A stretch of 53,557 bases of DNA from Coemansia sp. RSA 487 (GCA_027577595.1 JANBRJ010000107.1:1-53557), one strand, 5' to 3'. Counted from the stretch's first letter, positions 1-10,003 are shown. The notes: generated by a model not told the origin, from the letters alone. Made by a program: numbers and translations.

Positions 1-63
1 TGGGAAGCATATATCGTATGCTTCCCAACAATATGATTGTTCCGACAAGAGACAATCATATTG
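1..63. repeat. Two consecutive perfect hairpins
   Basis: Bases 1-11 and 17-27 are perfect reverse complements around a 5-base loop. Bases 29-40 and 52-63 are perfect reverse complements around an 11-base loop. The two hairpins are separated by one base. They lie just upstream of the Gypsy fossil and may be part of its left LTR, but the window starts here so no second LTR copy can be compared. Confidence 0.85.
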
Positions 64-2350
64 CGAGTCATCATCATTATCAGAATGTTTTGATGGCTGC
101 AAAAACCAATTTTTTGTTGGAATAAAAACAGAGGAACTTTAGTTTCGTTTTGAAAATACTAACAATCTCTATGAAGCTTGGTAGTACCACCGACTTTTAT
201 ACTATTATAGTTTAATTCAAATCGCTTTCTCTAATGCTGAATTGTTTGGTGGTTATTGTTCTGTTGCGTTGGTTGCCGCAACATGTATGATAATGGCGAC
301 TATTGGAACTACAAGTTCGTTGTCGGCTACAGAGATCGACTATTTTTTGAAAACCCTCCGGGAGCTGCAGCCGAATGGAGTAAGCGAGAAAATTGGTCTG
401 ATCGGTCCATGGCTGCAACACGCTGAATATGTTTTTAAATTGTTCCGGGTCGAGGAGAATCTACGGGTGTCGTTCGCGTTGATGAAAGTTCCGATGGATA
501 AGCGATCAGAGTACGAGAATTGGTGTGTCTTGAATGGCCATGAGATTCTGGCATGGAGTTCGTTGGGAGAGTTTTTAGGCATGCTATATTGCGACGTGAT
601 CCATCGGTTGGACGCTGGTATTCGAATTTATCAGATGAAGCCGCCGACGAATTCGGCCGAGTCTGAAACCTTCCTTTAGGAATATAAAATCCTGTGCAAA
701 CGCGGCTTATACAATGTCGGACAGGGGCTTGCAGCAGATATCTCCATTATAAAGCTTCCGATTAAGCTTTGTGATCGGTTCACTGCTGAAGCAGTGACTA
801 ATACAGCGTATAAATTCAATGCGGTTGTGTCAAAAGCTAGGAGCTTCTTCGCAGCTGAGAAGTCAATGCAGTAGGAGTCAGTTAAAATCGATGCAGTGAT
901 GGTAGCTACACCTTGTTGTAACCTGAACAGCTGGTCAAAGATTGTGAGGACCGAAAAACCCTTGGTTATGCCGCGTAGTATAGCGTTGATCAAAACGGGT
1001 CCGTTGAATGGGAAGCCTGCACAAATCCCACCTGCAGAGCAGTTGTGTATTGACGGCATGGCTAACGAGATCCCAATTCACATTTTGGTGGATGGCGGGT
1101 TGCAGATAACTATTGCCGACGAGGAGTTTTGTAAGAAGTAGAAAATCAAGTTGTATGATTTGGACGCATCGATACCAACTGTTTTGGCAGATGGCGCACA
1201 CTGTCATGACTATACAAGGTATTACGGATTGTCTATTCATTTTGGTGGCAATTTGCGCATTAATACTTATTATTTGGTGATGCCAGCGACGGGTGATATT
1301 CTGCTCGGTAACAATTGGCTGAAAGAGCACAAGAGCGTTATCCACTGCGAAGAAGACGCATTTATTATTGAAAAAGATAAGCGTTGGAAAATCTAGGGAA
1401 CAGTGGTCTGGGCAGGGTTTGCGTGAGATTTCCCGAGGATAGTTTGAAGTCTCAGTTGTCTGTTGCAGCACTGGCGACGAGTCAGGAAGAATAGTTGGCG
1501 ACGTTGTGCTCAAAGTATAAGCAGGTACTTGGGCAGCCGCTAGTCAGCCGATCTGCGCCTGGCGGTCCTGAAATGGATATCCATCCGACAGAGGGGTCTG
1601 AACCGGTCGCTAGGGCGCTGTATCGTTTGTCGCATGCAGAGATGGCCAAGATGGAGAAGCAGATAGGCGAATTGCTGAAGAAAGGTTACATTTGCACATC
1701 TACGTCGCCTTGGGCTGCTCTGGTGTTGTTTGTGCGCAAGAAGGACGGTGTGCTGCGCATGTGCGTTGATTATCGCGGCTTGAACAAGTGTACGATTAAG
1801 GATGCGTTTCTAATGCCACTTATTGGTGACTTACTTGACGAGACACATTGCGCGCAGATGTTTTCAAAGATTGGTCTTGTTCAGGCATATCACCAGGTGC
1901 GTATTCGTGATGAGGACATTCCGATTTATTCAAGGAAAGCTGAAGAACACGCGAAACATTTGGATACAGTACTCTAGCGTTTGTAGGAGAACAACCTACG
2001 AATAAAACCAGAGAAATGCGGGCTTTTCAAGGATTCGATCAAGTCCTTGGACTATGTGATCACGAAGGACGGCTTGAGAACAGATCCAGGCAAAGTAGCA
2101 GCGGTTAAAAATTGGCGTGTGCCCGAACTGTTTACTGATGTTCGGGGTTCCCTCGGTCTTAGTGGTTATTATTGTTGTTTTGCCAGAGACTGCTCGCGGA
2201 TTTCTATGCCACTGACGAAGTTGCTGGCGACGAAGCAATTTGTTTGGAATGACAAAGCAGAATCGGTATTCAATGAACTGAAGGAACGGCTGTGGTCTGC
2301 ACAGATTATCAAGCAGTTTGATCCGAAACGAGCGATTCGTGTCGAAGCAT
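1..2350 (+). mobile_element. Broken Ty3/Gypsy LTR retrotransposon fossil
   Basis: Plus-strand fragments follow the Ty3/Gypsy order: a gag-like stretch from about 240, a retropepsin-like stretch near 1020-1400 (an LVDGG-type motif), the fingers and palm start of reverse transcriptase from about 1495 (VDYRGLN motif), then RT-thumb/RNase H-like sequence to about 2345. Integrase and a right LTR are not seen. The element is broken in several places and its right end is cut by a DNA transposon relic on the opposite strand. Reverse-transcriptase motifs are still easy to read, so the copy is old but not ancient. The left limit is uncertain because the window starts here; bases 1-240 may include LTR and leader. 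Family call is confident from the RT signature. Confidence 0.85.
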
Positions 2351-2351
2351 C

Positions 2352-3090
2352 TCATTTTACTTTGGACCAAAGCTCCTCAATGGGATTTATAAAGGGTGAT
2401 TGTGGAGGCGGATATAGACGCTTGTATTGTCTGTTTTCTACTAGGTTTCGAATGGTTAATGGCGTGTGGATTGGAGCATTGCCCATTACAAGATAGTGGC
2501 CATTTATGTTCTTTGCATCCAGTACATCGACTACATTTGAGATGTAGGGCAGAGAGTGCACTGTTCGTGTGCCAACACGCCCACTAATCCTGATCTCGTT
2601 GCCATTGGCTTTTCTCTTTTTGGCAGCAGAAACGTCTTGAGACTTTCTCAATGAAGCATCAACCACACCTGTGCTAGACATTGCACCCAGAATGGCTATT
2701 GAAACGCCTGCTGCCGTGGGTACAGTTCCCTTTGCTGGTTTCCCTATCAATGAGCGACCAGAGTTTCTTTGGGTGTGCAAGTTGAACCCAGCCTCGTCAA
2801 TGAAAACGCAGTTTGTGGCAAAGTCAAGACCGGCCATCTGCTCCCATTACTCGACCCTTTCCTTTCTCAATGCAATTACCCCGTCAGAGTTTCGTTCTAC
2901 AGGGAGCTTTTCTAGCTTCTTTAATGTTAAGCAGCATTTGCCAACCAAATACCTGTGCAGTACTGACACTGATATGGTCAGGCCGTTGAATGCTTTACAT
3001 AGACCTTTCTTGATGTGTGCCAGCACTGCAGTTGGGTTCTTGTTCAAGGTAGTAGTGGTATTTCTTCAGATTGCTAGGTTTTATTAGGAT
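2352..3090 (-). mobile_element. Tc1/mariner-like (DDE_3) transposase relic
   Basis: Two minus-strand segments encode parts of one transposase. 2847-3047 gives the helix-turn-helix linker region (LTLKKLEKLP, ending RKERVE). 2352-2837 gives the DDE domain: the first Asp in FIDEAGFNLHT, the second motif as VMGNAPIHT, and the third Glu in NPIEELWSKVK followed by the stop at 2352. In the family the second motif is normally DNAPIHT, so the Asp has become Gly here. The segments are in different frames and the N-terminal DNA-binding part is missing, so the gene is dead. Its 3' end abuts the RNase H-like part of the Gypsy fossil at about 2350, which suggests insertion into that element. Terminal inverted repeats were not identified. 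Confidence 0.85.
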
Positions 3091-3584
3091 CAGTGTTAAC
3101 TAGCCACATTAAAACCACAGACAGAGACTAAATCAATCCATTTTAGTGTGAAACAATAGGCGTGTAGCGAACAGCTTTCTCCACAAAGCCCAGTTTGCAT
3201 CTCTTGCTTCCAAGCGCAAATGTAACGCCGATTGACGCAAACGACTTTTCTTGGAATGCAAAATGCGTTATCGCCACCACAATCCTTTCACCATTCAACG
3301 CGTATACCTTCTTACTATTCGACGCAACTGGTTTTGCAAAACACTGTATGTGCTGGCAAATAATAATATTTTTTGATCCGTGTTTGATCTAGATTACAAA
3401 GTGTCGTCAGAAATTTGAGGTCAAGAACGGAAACGAAGTAATGCTTCATGGCAGTAGTAGAGGTTAGAGAAACGGAAAAGGTATTCTTTCTTTCTTTCTT
3501 TCATTTCTTCACCAGCTCTCTTTTATCTGTAAGCTTGTAGCACTCATTTAGGAATTCCAACGGGTTTAAATACGAAAAGCAGCA
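3091..3584. other. Non-coding stretch with TTTC microsatellite
   Basis: Apart from the open fragment at 3143-3388 no gene is seen. A (TTTC)n run lies at about 3484-3503, just before the start of the DUF2470-like gene, and probably belongs to its pyrimidine-rich promoter/leader. Confidence 0.5.
3143..3388 (-). repeat. Open fragment of an unnamed dispersed repeat
   Basis: The minus strand is open for 81 codons before a stop at 3143-3145 but has no ATG. Around 3290-3350 it shares DNA with 46190-46227: both read CCATTCAACGC followed, after an extra 24 bases in this copy, by a nearly identical run ending GTATGTG. In translation both give an AKP[VI]A ... LNG pattern. The two copies each sit beside decayed sequence, so a dispersed repeat is more likely than a gene. 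Family unknown. Confidence 0.45.
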
Positions 3585-4403
3585 ATGTCCGTTCCACAAG
3601 CCAGACAGCGTCAGAGACAAGCACAGCAACAGAGACAGCAGCAGCAGCAGCAGCAACAGCAACAGCTAAATGACAACGACCAGGAACGGATAAGGACGTG
3701 GTTGAGCACAGTGTACGCAGATGATGTGTTGAGAATAGTACAGCATTTCGGCGACTGTCCATCGGCTACCGATGTGCGTGTCCTTGACGTGGACGCCAAC
3801 GGAGTCACAGTTGCATGGAAATCCAAGGAAGAAGAGAAGCAAGAGATGCAGTTTGCGTTTAGGCAGCCGTCAGGAGCCGGATCTGTGCTCCAAGAGATCA
3901 GTGACTTGGCCAGCGACGCAAGCAAGGCGCTCGGGCTGACAGAGACTCCGCAGATCGCAAAAGACATAGAGACACTGAATGCCAGGACGCTTGTAAACTT
4001 TGCATTTGTGTTACCCAGCCTTACAGTCATGGTAGCGATCGTGTTTGGAGTATCTATGGTTGGGTACTTGGCGCTAGTAGAGGATATCCATCCGTGGCTC
4101 GAGTTTACGCGGTCGGTTGTGAGCCAGGGAACTTGGTACTTTATCCTCGTGGTGACGGCAGCTATACATGCGCTGGAGGCGCTGCTAACGTTTGTTGTGT
4201 GCCAGCTCATCAAGACATTCCAGCCGCGGCAAATGAACACAAAAATGCAGATACAGTGGACCGCGGGCAGCGCTCTGTTTGGCATTTTTTGCCTTCACAG
4301 GTTCATTACAAAACTCAGACGACAATTCGAGCTGGCCGACTCTATGAAAGGCCCGTCACTAGCCAGCGCATACGGAGCCAGTGGCCACGCCAAAACAAAC
4401 TAA
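3585..4403 (+). CDS. DUF2470-like domain integral membrane protein
   Basis: A 272-residue protein. Residues 8-27 are a Gln/Arg-rich tract including ten consecutive Gln. Residues about 33-95 resemble the DUF2470 fold found at the C terminus of haem-oxygenase-like HugZ proteins (an HFGDCPSATDV core then an LDVDANGVTV strand). After a linker there are about four hydrophobic segments (near 140-160, 180-205 and 220-240), so the second half should be membrane-embedded, similar to DUF4499-type fungal proteins. The start is the first ATG after a CT-rich leader. Its 3' end converges on enolase with about 140 bases between stops. Biochemical role is unknown; the domain call is from memory of the family and moderately sure. 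Confidence 0.75.
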   Translation: MSVPQARQRQRQAQQQRQQQQQQQQQQLNDNDQERIRTWLSTVYADDVLRIVQHFGDCPSATDVRVLDVDANGVTVAWKSKEEEKQEMQFAFRQPSGAGSVLQEISDLASDASKALGLTETPQIAKDIETLNARTLVNFAFVLPSLTVMVAIVFGVSMVGYLALVEDIHPWLEFTRSVVSQGTWYFILVVTAAIHALEALLTFVVCQLIKTFQPRQMNTKMQIQWTAGSALFGIFCLHRFITKLRRQFELADSMKGPSLASAYGASGHAKTN

Positions 4404-4541
4404 GGCAAACCACATTACATTTCAACATTTCGCTTACTTTAAAAAAAACAATTAAAAAACTAAACTGCTTTTGTGGTTGCTTGAAAATAATGTTTATATT
4501 CACACATCTTTTGCGTAAAAAAACAAATAAAAGAATAGAAA

Positions 4542-5852
4542 TTAGAAGGGCTTGCGGAAGTTGTCACCAGCATAGATGGCCTTATCGCCAAGCTCCTCCT
4601 CGATGCGCAGAAGCTGGTTGTACTTGGCAAGACGCTCGGAGCGGCAAGGAGCACCGGTTTTGATCTGGCCAGTGCCCAGGCCAACAACGAGGTCTGCGAT
4701 GGTGGAGTCTTCGGTCTCGCCGGAGCGGTGCGAAACCATGACACCCCAGCCGGCGTCGAAGGACAGGTTAGCGGCCTTGATGGACTCGGTCACGGTGCCG
4801 ATCTGGTTGACCTTGAGAAGCAGGGCGTTGCAGGACTTCTTGTCAATGCCGGTCTGGATGCGGGCGGGGTTGGTGACAAGCAGATCGTCGCCGACAATCT
4901 GGATCTTCTGGCCAAGCGTGGACTGGAGGTGGACGTATGCGTTCCAGTCGTCCTGGTCGAAGGGGTCCTCGACAGTGACGACGGGGAACTTCTCGGCGTA
5001 GGAGCTGTAGAGATCGGCGAGCTCGGTGGTGGACAGGTACGTTGCAGGGTCGGAGTTGAGGTTCTTAAAGTCGAGGTCGTACTTGCCGTCTTTGTAGAAC
5101 TCGGAGGCGGCGGCGTCCATGCCGATCTTGATCTTGCCAGTGTACCCGGCCTTCTCGATGGCTTGGTTGAGCAGCTCGAGGCCCTCCTCGCTGGACTGGA
5201 TGTTGGGGGCGAAGCCACCCTCGTCGCCGACGTTGGTGGCATCCTGGCCGTACTTGGTGTTGATGACCTTCTTGAGGTGGTGATAGACCTCGGATCCCAT
5301 GCGCATCGCCTCAGAGAATGATGACGCGCCGGTAGGCAGGATCATGAACTCTTGCATGGCAAGCTTGTTGCCGGCGTGGGATCCGCCGTTGATGACGTTG
5401 AATGATGGCACCGGTAGCACAAACTTGTCGTTGGTGCGGCCCGAGATGTCGCGGAAGTGCTGGTACAGCGGGATGCCCTTCTGTGCAGCTCCAGCCTTGG
5501 CAGCCGCAAGCGAAACGCCCAAGATTGCGTTGGCACCGAGCTTGGACTTGTTTGGCGTGCCATCGAGCTTGAGCATGAAGTCGTCGATGGCCTTCTGGTC
5601 GTCGACAGCGATCTTGGCCTCGATAAGCGCGGGCGCAATTTTGTTGTTGACGTTATCTACAGCCTTCTGCACGCCCTTGCCCATGTATGCGTCACCACCA
5701 TCACGGAGCTCGAGTGCCTCATGCACACCAGTTGAAGCACCCGACGGAACAGCTGCGCGGAACAGGCCCTTCTCGGTGGTCAGGTCCACCTCGATGGTGG
5801 GGTTGCCGCGGGAGTCGAAGATCTGGCGGGCTTGGATACGGGTGATGGCCAT
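4542..5852 (-). CDS. ENO1: Enolase (phosphopyruvate hydratase)
   Basis: Converts 2-phosphoglycerate to phosphoenolpyruvate in glycolysis and back in gluconeogenesis; acts as a cytosolic dimer with two Mg ions. The 436-residue protein has the normal fungal length and is uninterrupted. It begins with the canonical [13 protein letters not shown] block, has the SGASTG loop, [10 protein letters not shown], the metal ligands in [19 protein letters not shown] and [10 protein letters not shown], and the signature [14 protein letters not shown] containing the catalytic Lys. The C terminus ends DNFRKPF. Codon use is strongly GC-ending, as expected of a highly expressed gene. The start is the only sensible ATG, and a TATAAAAG-type box lies upstream at 6039-6047. 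Confidence 0.98.
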   Translation of the reverse strand: MAITRIQARQIFDSRGNPTIEVDLTTEKGLFRAAVPSGASTGVHEALELRDGGDAYMGKGVQKAVDNVNNKIAPALIEAKIAVDDQKAIDDFMLKLDGTPNKSKLGANAILGVSLAAAKAGAAQKGIPLYQHFRDISGRTNDKFVLPVPSFNVINGGSHAGNKLAMQEFMILPTGASSFSEAMRMGSEVYHHLKKVINTKYGQDATNVGDEGGFAPNIQSSEEGLELLNQAIEKAGYTGKIKIGMDAAASEFYKDGKYDLDFKNLNSDPATYLSTTELADLYSSYAEKFPVVTVEDPFDQDDWNAYVHLQSTLGQKIQIVGDDLLVTNPARIQTGIDKKSCNALLLKVNQIGTVTESIKAANLSFDAGWGVMVSHRSGETEDSTIADLVVGLGTGQIKTGAPCRSERLAKYNQLLRIEEELGDKAIYAGDNFRKPF

Positions 5853-6374
5853 TTTATTTTAGAGAGTCCTGGTGAAACAACAAAAGATAAAGCAGAGCCT
5901 GCGAACAAAAAAAAAGACAAGGAATGAATGCGATCCTACAATTTATTATCTGTCAAGACGAGTCAAGGTAGAGAAGAAAAGAAAAATCCAGGCTATCTCC
6001 TTCCTCAGCCAAGCAAGAATGCAGACGCCAGAAAGCTCCTTTTATATCCTGACTGAGAAGGAAATTCGCCCATCCCCCAAAGATTGCAAGATGGGACGAC
6101 TTTGCTACAATGAATGCAGCAGCAGTAATAGTGGGCAATATTTCTGTCAGCAAAATGCAGGCTGAAAGCACCAAGTGCGCACTTTCTTCTTTCTCCAGGC
6201 TTCCATTCCCCCCTCACAATATATCCAAACCACGAGGGGCCATTGCTCGCCGTTTAGCACCCCCTAATCCTGCATATATGCTTTCCATTTCTATTTTAAC
6301 CATTTCAAAGAGATCTGATTTTGTTGTTTATTTTTAGGGGGATAGAAGGGAACCAAGGGAGCCTATTCTATGAA
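5853..6374. other. Enolase upstream region
   Basis: No convincing gene. It holds the presumed enolase promoter and leader and the 3' flank of the small minus-strand ORF at 6375. Confidence 0.6.
6039..6047 (-). promoter_or_regulatory. TATA box of enolase
   Basis: ATATAAAAG on the minus strand, about 190 bases upstream of the enolase ATG. A long T-run ending TTCGCAG lies between it and the ATG and may be the 3' end of a leader intron, but no good donor was found. Confidence 0.45.
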
Positions 6375-6629
6375 CTACTGTTTGTCTTGGTTGCAGACCT
6401 TATTGCCGCTCACAAAATACCACTTTGAGCCCGGAGAATTGGCGCTCTCGCTGGTAGGCACCAGAAGCGGCTCATTTGTGTGTATCTGTTCAGGATTGTT
6501 TTCTGGCAGCGTTGTCAACACCTGTTCAACGTCATTTGGTGTAAGGTAGTGTGGGCTTGATTTCACCGTGGTGTTTACACTACAAACAAGGAGAGAAGCA
6601 CATACCGAAAGCCGAGGACACCACGTCAT
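6375..6629 (-). CDS. Small hypothetical protein
   Basis: An 84-residue ORF with an ATG. The N terminus is moderately hydrophobic (CASLLVCSVNTTV), which could be a weak signal or anchor. The rest is polar, with an FVSGNKVC stretch near the end and no domain I recognise. It lies between two core genes in the same orientation, with about 335 bases on the pyrophosphatase side. It could also be a chance ORF; nothing but length, codon look and position supports it. Confidence 0.35.
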   Translation of the reverse strand: MTWCPRLSVCASLLVCSVNTTVKSSPHYLTPNDVEQVLTTLPENNPEQIHTNEPLLVPTSESANSPGSKWYFVSGNKVCNQDKQ

Positions 6630-6964
6630 GAAGCGACCGTTGACTCATTTAACAACTAGATAACAAGCACAATTCTCAACATTTTTGGCTACAATCTCTG
6701 TTTTATCGATCGCAATAGATCGCTATCGCGCATTAACAGCCACTCGTGAATAAACAAATGTTCCTTCGTTTTTCGGCAAACAAACAGACCAATGGCAAGA
6801 AGCAACGGCGCAACGATGGCCAAAAGAAGGTTGCGCTTTGTCAAGGCGGACAAGCATCATTTGGGATTTTCCAAAAGCAGACCAGACAAAAGGGGAGCAA
6901 CATCATCGTTTTGAACAGTGCGCTGCCCCGTTATCCAACAAATGTTCCATTGGCTCCTATGTAC
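6630..6964. other. Intergenic region
   Basis: No gene seen. Contains the upstream flank of the small ORF and the 3' flank of the pyrophosphatase gene. Confidence 0.5.
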
Positions 6965-7786
6965 TTACATCGAGAACTTGCTATGCTGCAGGCCAACAAG
7001 CTTTTTCCACGCATGATGCGTGCCAGCAATGATGTTGCGTGCATACTCCGCGTCCCTTGCTTTGCCGTCAAAGGCCCATTTATTCAGCGGCTTTCCGTCG
7101 GGCACCTTGTACTTTGTGAACCAGTCGATTGTAGCGTTAAGCAGCCCAGGCATGTACTTTTCCAAACAGTCCACCGAATGCACCTTGCTGGCCAGCGGGT
7201 CGTCCGAGCGCAGTGCAATGACTTTCCAGTCTGTCTCGCCATCATCGATCAGAGCCACGACGCCCAGCACTTTCACCCGGTAAACACATCCTTGCGCACA
7301 GACCGCCTGTCCGATCTCGATGACATCAACTGGATCGCTGTCACCTACATATCCGGTATCGGTATCAACGTGTGCGGGATCTTCAAACGTCTGCGGAAGT
7401 GCGCCATAGTTCCATATGTACCCTTTGTATGGGAATATATCGGACACGTAGCGCAGATTGCCGTTCTTTGTATCCTGTCTGATCGGGTTGAACGCCGCTT
7501 TTGTATCGATCTCTAGTTTGGCGTTGGTCCAGCGCGGGATCTCGCATACCATGTTGTACTCGTCCTTTGTGGCATCTGCCACCAGCGGAATATCATGCCA
7601 TGGCGAGAATAGTGATCCGTCTTTTTTGAAGAACATGCGGCTGGTCGCGATTCCTACTGGTCTGGCAAGCACGCTTTTAATGTATTCGTTCAGATAGCGT
7701 CGGAAGCAAGGCTGCTTGGGGCGTATAGCAGGTGCAAGCGCACTTTGCACCCTAGTGTTCAGAAAGCCCGATCTTTTAGCAAACAT
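6965..7786 (-). CDS. PPA2: Mitochondrial inorganic pyrophosphatase
   Basis: Family I soluble pyrophosphatase, hydrolysing PPi to two phosphates; the mitochondrial form supports membrane energetics and mtDNA maintenance in yeast. The signature DSDPVDVIEIG with its three metal-binding Asp is intact, as are FPYKGYIWNYGALPQTFEDP and the KVPDGKPLNKWAFDGKARD region. The start chosen is the ATG at 7786 (273 residues). It gives a basic, Ser/Arg-containing presequence (MFAKRSGFLNTRVQSALAP) and is preceded by a CT-rich leader; the same frame stays open 35 codons further upstream, but those residues are encoded by the leader tract. Head-to-head with the FYVE-RING gene across about 516 bases. Confidence 0.93.
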   Translation of the reverse strand: MFAKRSGFLNTRVQSALAPAIRPKQPCFRRYLNEYIKSVLARPVGIATSRMFFKKDGSLFSPWHDIPLVADATKDEYNMVCEIPRWTNAKLEIDTKAAFNPIRQDTKNGNLRYVSDIFPYKGYIWNYGALPQTFEDPAHVDTDTGYVGDSDPVDVIEIGQAVCAQGCVYRVKVLGVVALIDDGETDWKVIALRSDDPLASKVHSVDCLEKYMPGLLNATIDWFTKYKVPDGKPLNKWAFDGKARDAEYARNIIAGTHHAWKKLVGLQHSKFSM

Positions 7787-8302
7787 TATTAGAAAAGCTT
7801 TAAAAGTAACAGAAACTACCGGCAAAAGAAGAGAAGAGAAAGAGAAAGAAGGTGAGCCAGCTACAGCCCTTCTGCTTATCGTCAACAGCAAAGAACAATA
7901 AAGCGCTAATGATTGTGAGTGATCTTGAAATATTCTTGATCAGCTTGCCTTCTGACATCATGCCTCCCCCATGCCTGTCGCGGAGGTCAACTGCCTTTGG
8001 CGCTTGCGTCACGAGCACACCTGAATTCAAAAGTGAGTTTGCTTGCCTTTGTATCGTTTTGGTTCTTTTCGTATTCTTTTTCTTTGTGGTTGGCCAATTT
8101 TGTCCCTTTAGTGCATTTCCTCTGTTTCTATTTTGTCTAATTTCTTTCAGTGTCATTGAATACCACTTTTGTCTTCTCCACAACACTACCTAGCTCTGTC
8201 TCTGTTACTTGTCTATTTGCATTATCTAATATCGTGCTGTCTTTTTTCTTTCGTTTATCTGTCAAAGCACACGCCCCTCCCTCTGTCTGTGCAAGCAAAA
8301 GA
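7787..8302. promoter_or_regulatory. Shared divergent promoter region
   Basis: 516 bases between the starts of pyrophosphatase (minus) and the FYVE-RING gene (plus). Both leaders are pyrimidine-rich in the sense direction. No other gene is visible. Confidence 0.55.
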
Positions 8303-10003
8303 ATGAGCTCGGGAAATCACTGTGAATTAGCAAAGGAATGCAACGATGGTATAGCGACAAGCGGTACTTTTCAGAATATTGCTCCTGCGGGAGAAAGGCA
8401 AAACAGAGCACCAGCATGTGTTGATAAGCCACAGTTGCCCAATGCACAGGAGAACATCACACATGTGCATCCGCCAGCATCAACGTCATTAGCAATACCA
8501 ACTGGACTTGAAACCGCACAGCTTTGTGCTGGTGCTGAGGAGCTGCCGCTTTTACGGATTGAACTGGACTATAGATTCCGCAGCCAAAGGGCCGACGAGC
8601 TTTTACCCGACGCTCAGGACGACCGGGTAGTGGTCGGTGTGCGTTGGCGTACAGTACGTGTAGTAGCGTCATCGCGTGAAGACCCCGAAGGTGAAAGCGA
8701 AGCTGCAGCACTACCAAATATGCCCAATATAGAGTCGCCCATGTCAACGCAGGCCGTGCATGGCTCCAATGTAGATGTGCAAATCAACGAGTCAACAGAA
8801 AATCCGTCTGAAGAGCATGGTAGCACAGAACATGATGACATGCAGAGCGAAAGCGATCCAGCTGATGCCACCAGCCAAATGTTCTACCGGCGACCAGCGC
8901 TCTTCCTGCGCCAGCTGCTGCCAGAATCTGCGTGGGAGCCAGACGACACAACTTCTGTGTGCCACCAATGCAGCCGGCGATTCACCTTGTTTCTGCGGCG
9001 CCACCATTGCCGGCGATGCGGATTAATTTTCTGCGACACTTGCTCCCAGCGACGCATTCTTCTTGCATCGCCAGTTACGCCTGCACAGGGCGGGTACTAC
9101 TCGCAGCAGCCAGTGCTGTCAGACGATGATCTCCCTTTGGCGCACCACCTGTATGCAGGCAGTTCGCGGGCCATGTGCTGGCGATTCCACGAGCACCGCG
9201 CGTGCGACGCATGCGCTGAATCCGTGGATCGCCTTCCTACCGCTGGTACCGAGAGCATTGCGCTTGTGCCGGTCGATTCCGAGTCGTCTGGAGCCGCAGA
9301 AAACGCATACAACATTTTCAGAGACTCCAGCTTTCTGTCCGGCGAAGCTGGCGGACCCCACCACCAGCGCAGCACAAGCGGAGGCGCTACGCAAATGCGC
9401 CGGCAACAAAGCTCCTCAAGCATATGCGTCTGCCCCGTATGTATGCGTGACTGGGCAACAGTGTGGAGCTCGATGACGCGTGTTCCAGGAGAGGGCTGGC
9501 AGGAGGCGCAGGAGCGGCATATTCGCGAATGCATCGAGGACACGTCTGCGGAGATGCAGGGCGGTGGAGCACGACGTCGCCAGCAGAGCGATGCGCGTCG
9601 CAGCCGGTCGGTGCAAGGACGGGCACACGACTCCCAACATGTTAGCCAGCCGGTGCCTGAGCAGCCCCGGCGAAGCGTTGGCTTTTTGAGCTTCTTCGAC
9701 CGCACACCGCCACGGGATACAAGCAGCTTGGAAACAGTCCACCAGGCGTTGGCGGCTGGTCAGCAAAGAGGCGATGACACGCATGTAAACACCCGCGTCG
9801 CGCGGTCTCCTATGGGCGTCAGGTACGTTTCATACAAACTCACAAGCGACACGCCGCTTCTTGGCCAGGAATGTCCGATCTGCTTCGACGACTTTGAGCC
9901 TGGCCAGCGCGTTGCTAGGCTCAACTGCCTTTGCACATACCACCAGCCCTGCATCAACGACTGGCTGCAGCGGACGCCTGCTTGCCCGGTGCACTACGAG
10001 TGA
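8303..10003 (+). CDS. PIB1: FYVE-RING E3 ubiquitin ligase (Pib1-like)
   Basis: Predicted endosome/vacuole ubiquitin ligase that binds PI3P through FYVE and recruits an E2 through RING. In the 566-residue protein, residues about 211-350 form a FYVE finger: WEPDD, then CHQC, the PI3P-binding RRHHCRRCG and CDTC, with the last CDAC pair displaced by a roughly 60-residue insertion. Residues about 524-566 are a C-terminal RING (CPICFDDF, LCTYHQPCINDWL, CPVH). A third Cys/His cluster, CPVC ... HIREC, lies near 375-415. The rest is acidic or polar and looks disordered. The ATG at 8303 is preferred: the frame is open upstream, but that part is a CT-rich leader. Yeast Pib1 has the same FYVE plus C-terminal RING arrangement but is shorter. 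Confidence 0.88.
   Translation: MSSGNHCELAKECNDGIATSGTFQNIAPAGERQNRAPACVDKPQLPNAQENITHVHPPASTSLAIPTGLETAQLCAGAEELPLLRIELDYRFRSQRADELLPDAQDDRVVVGVRWRTVRVVASSREDPEGESEAAALPNMPNIESPMSTQAVHGSNVDVQINESTENPSEEHGSTEHDDMQSESDPADATSQMFYRRPALFLRQLLPESAWEPDDTTSVCHQCSRRFTLFLRRHHCRRCGLIFCDTCSQRRILLASPVTPAQGGYYSQQPVLSDDDLPLAHHLYAGSSRAMCWRFHEHRACDACAESVDRLPTAGTESIALVPVDSESSGAAENAYNIFRDSSFLSGEAGGPHHQRSTSGGATQMRRQQSSSSICVCPVCMRDWATVWSSMTRVPGEGWQEAQERHIRECIEDTSAEMQGGGARRRQQSDARRSRSVQGRAHDSQHVSQPVPEQPRRSVGFLSFFDRTPPRDTSSLETVHQALAAGQQRGDDTHVNTRVARSPMGVRYVSYKLTSDTPLLGQECPICFDDFEPGQRVARLNCLCTYHQPCINDWLQRTPACPVHYE

Noticed and set aside
4576-5862. Several long frames opposite or overlapping enolase
   Set aside because: Shadows of a GC-rich, strongly codon-biased gene; enolase is complete on the minus strand.
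6575-6605. A 26-base GTATGT...TGTAG intron inside the small ORF at 6375-6629
   Set aside because: Too short for a fungal intron and its removal breaks the open frame.
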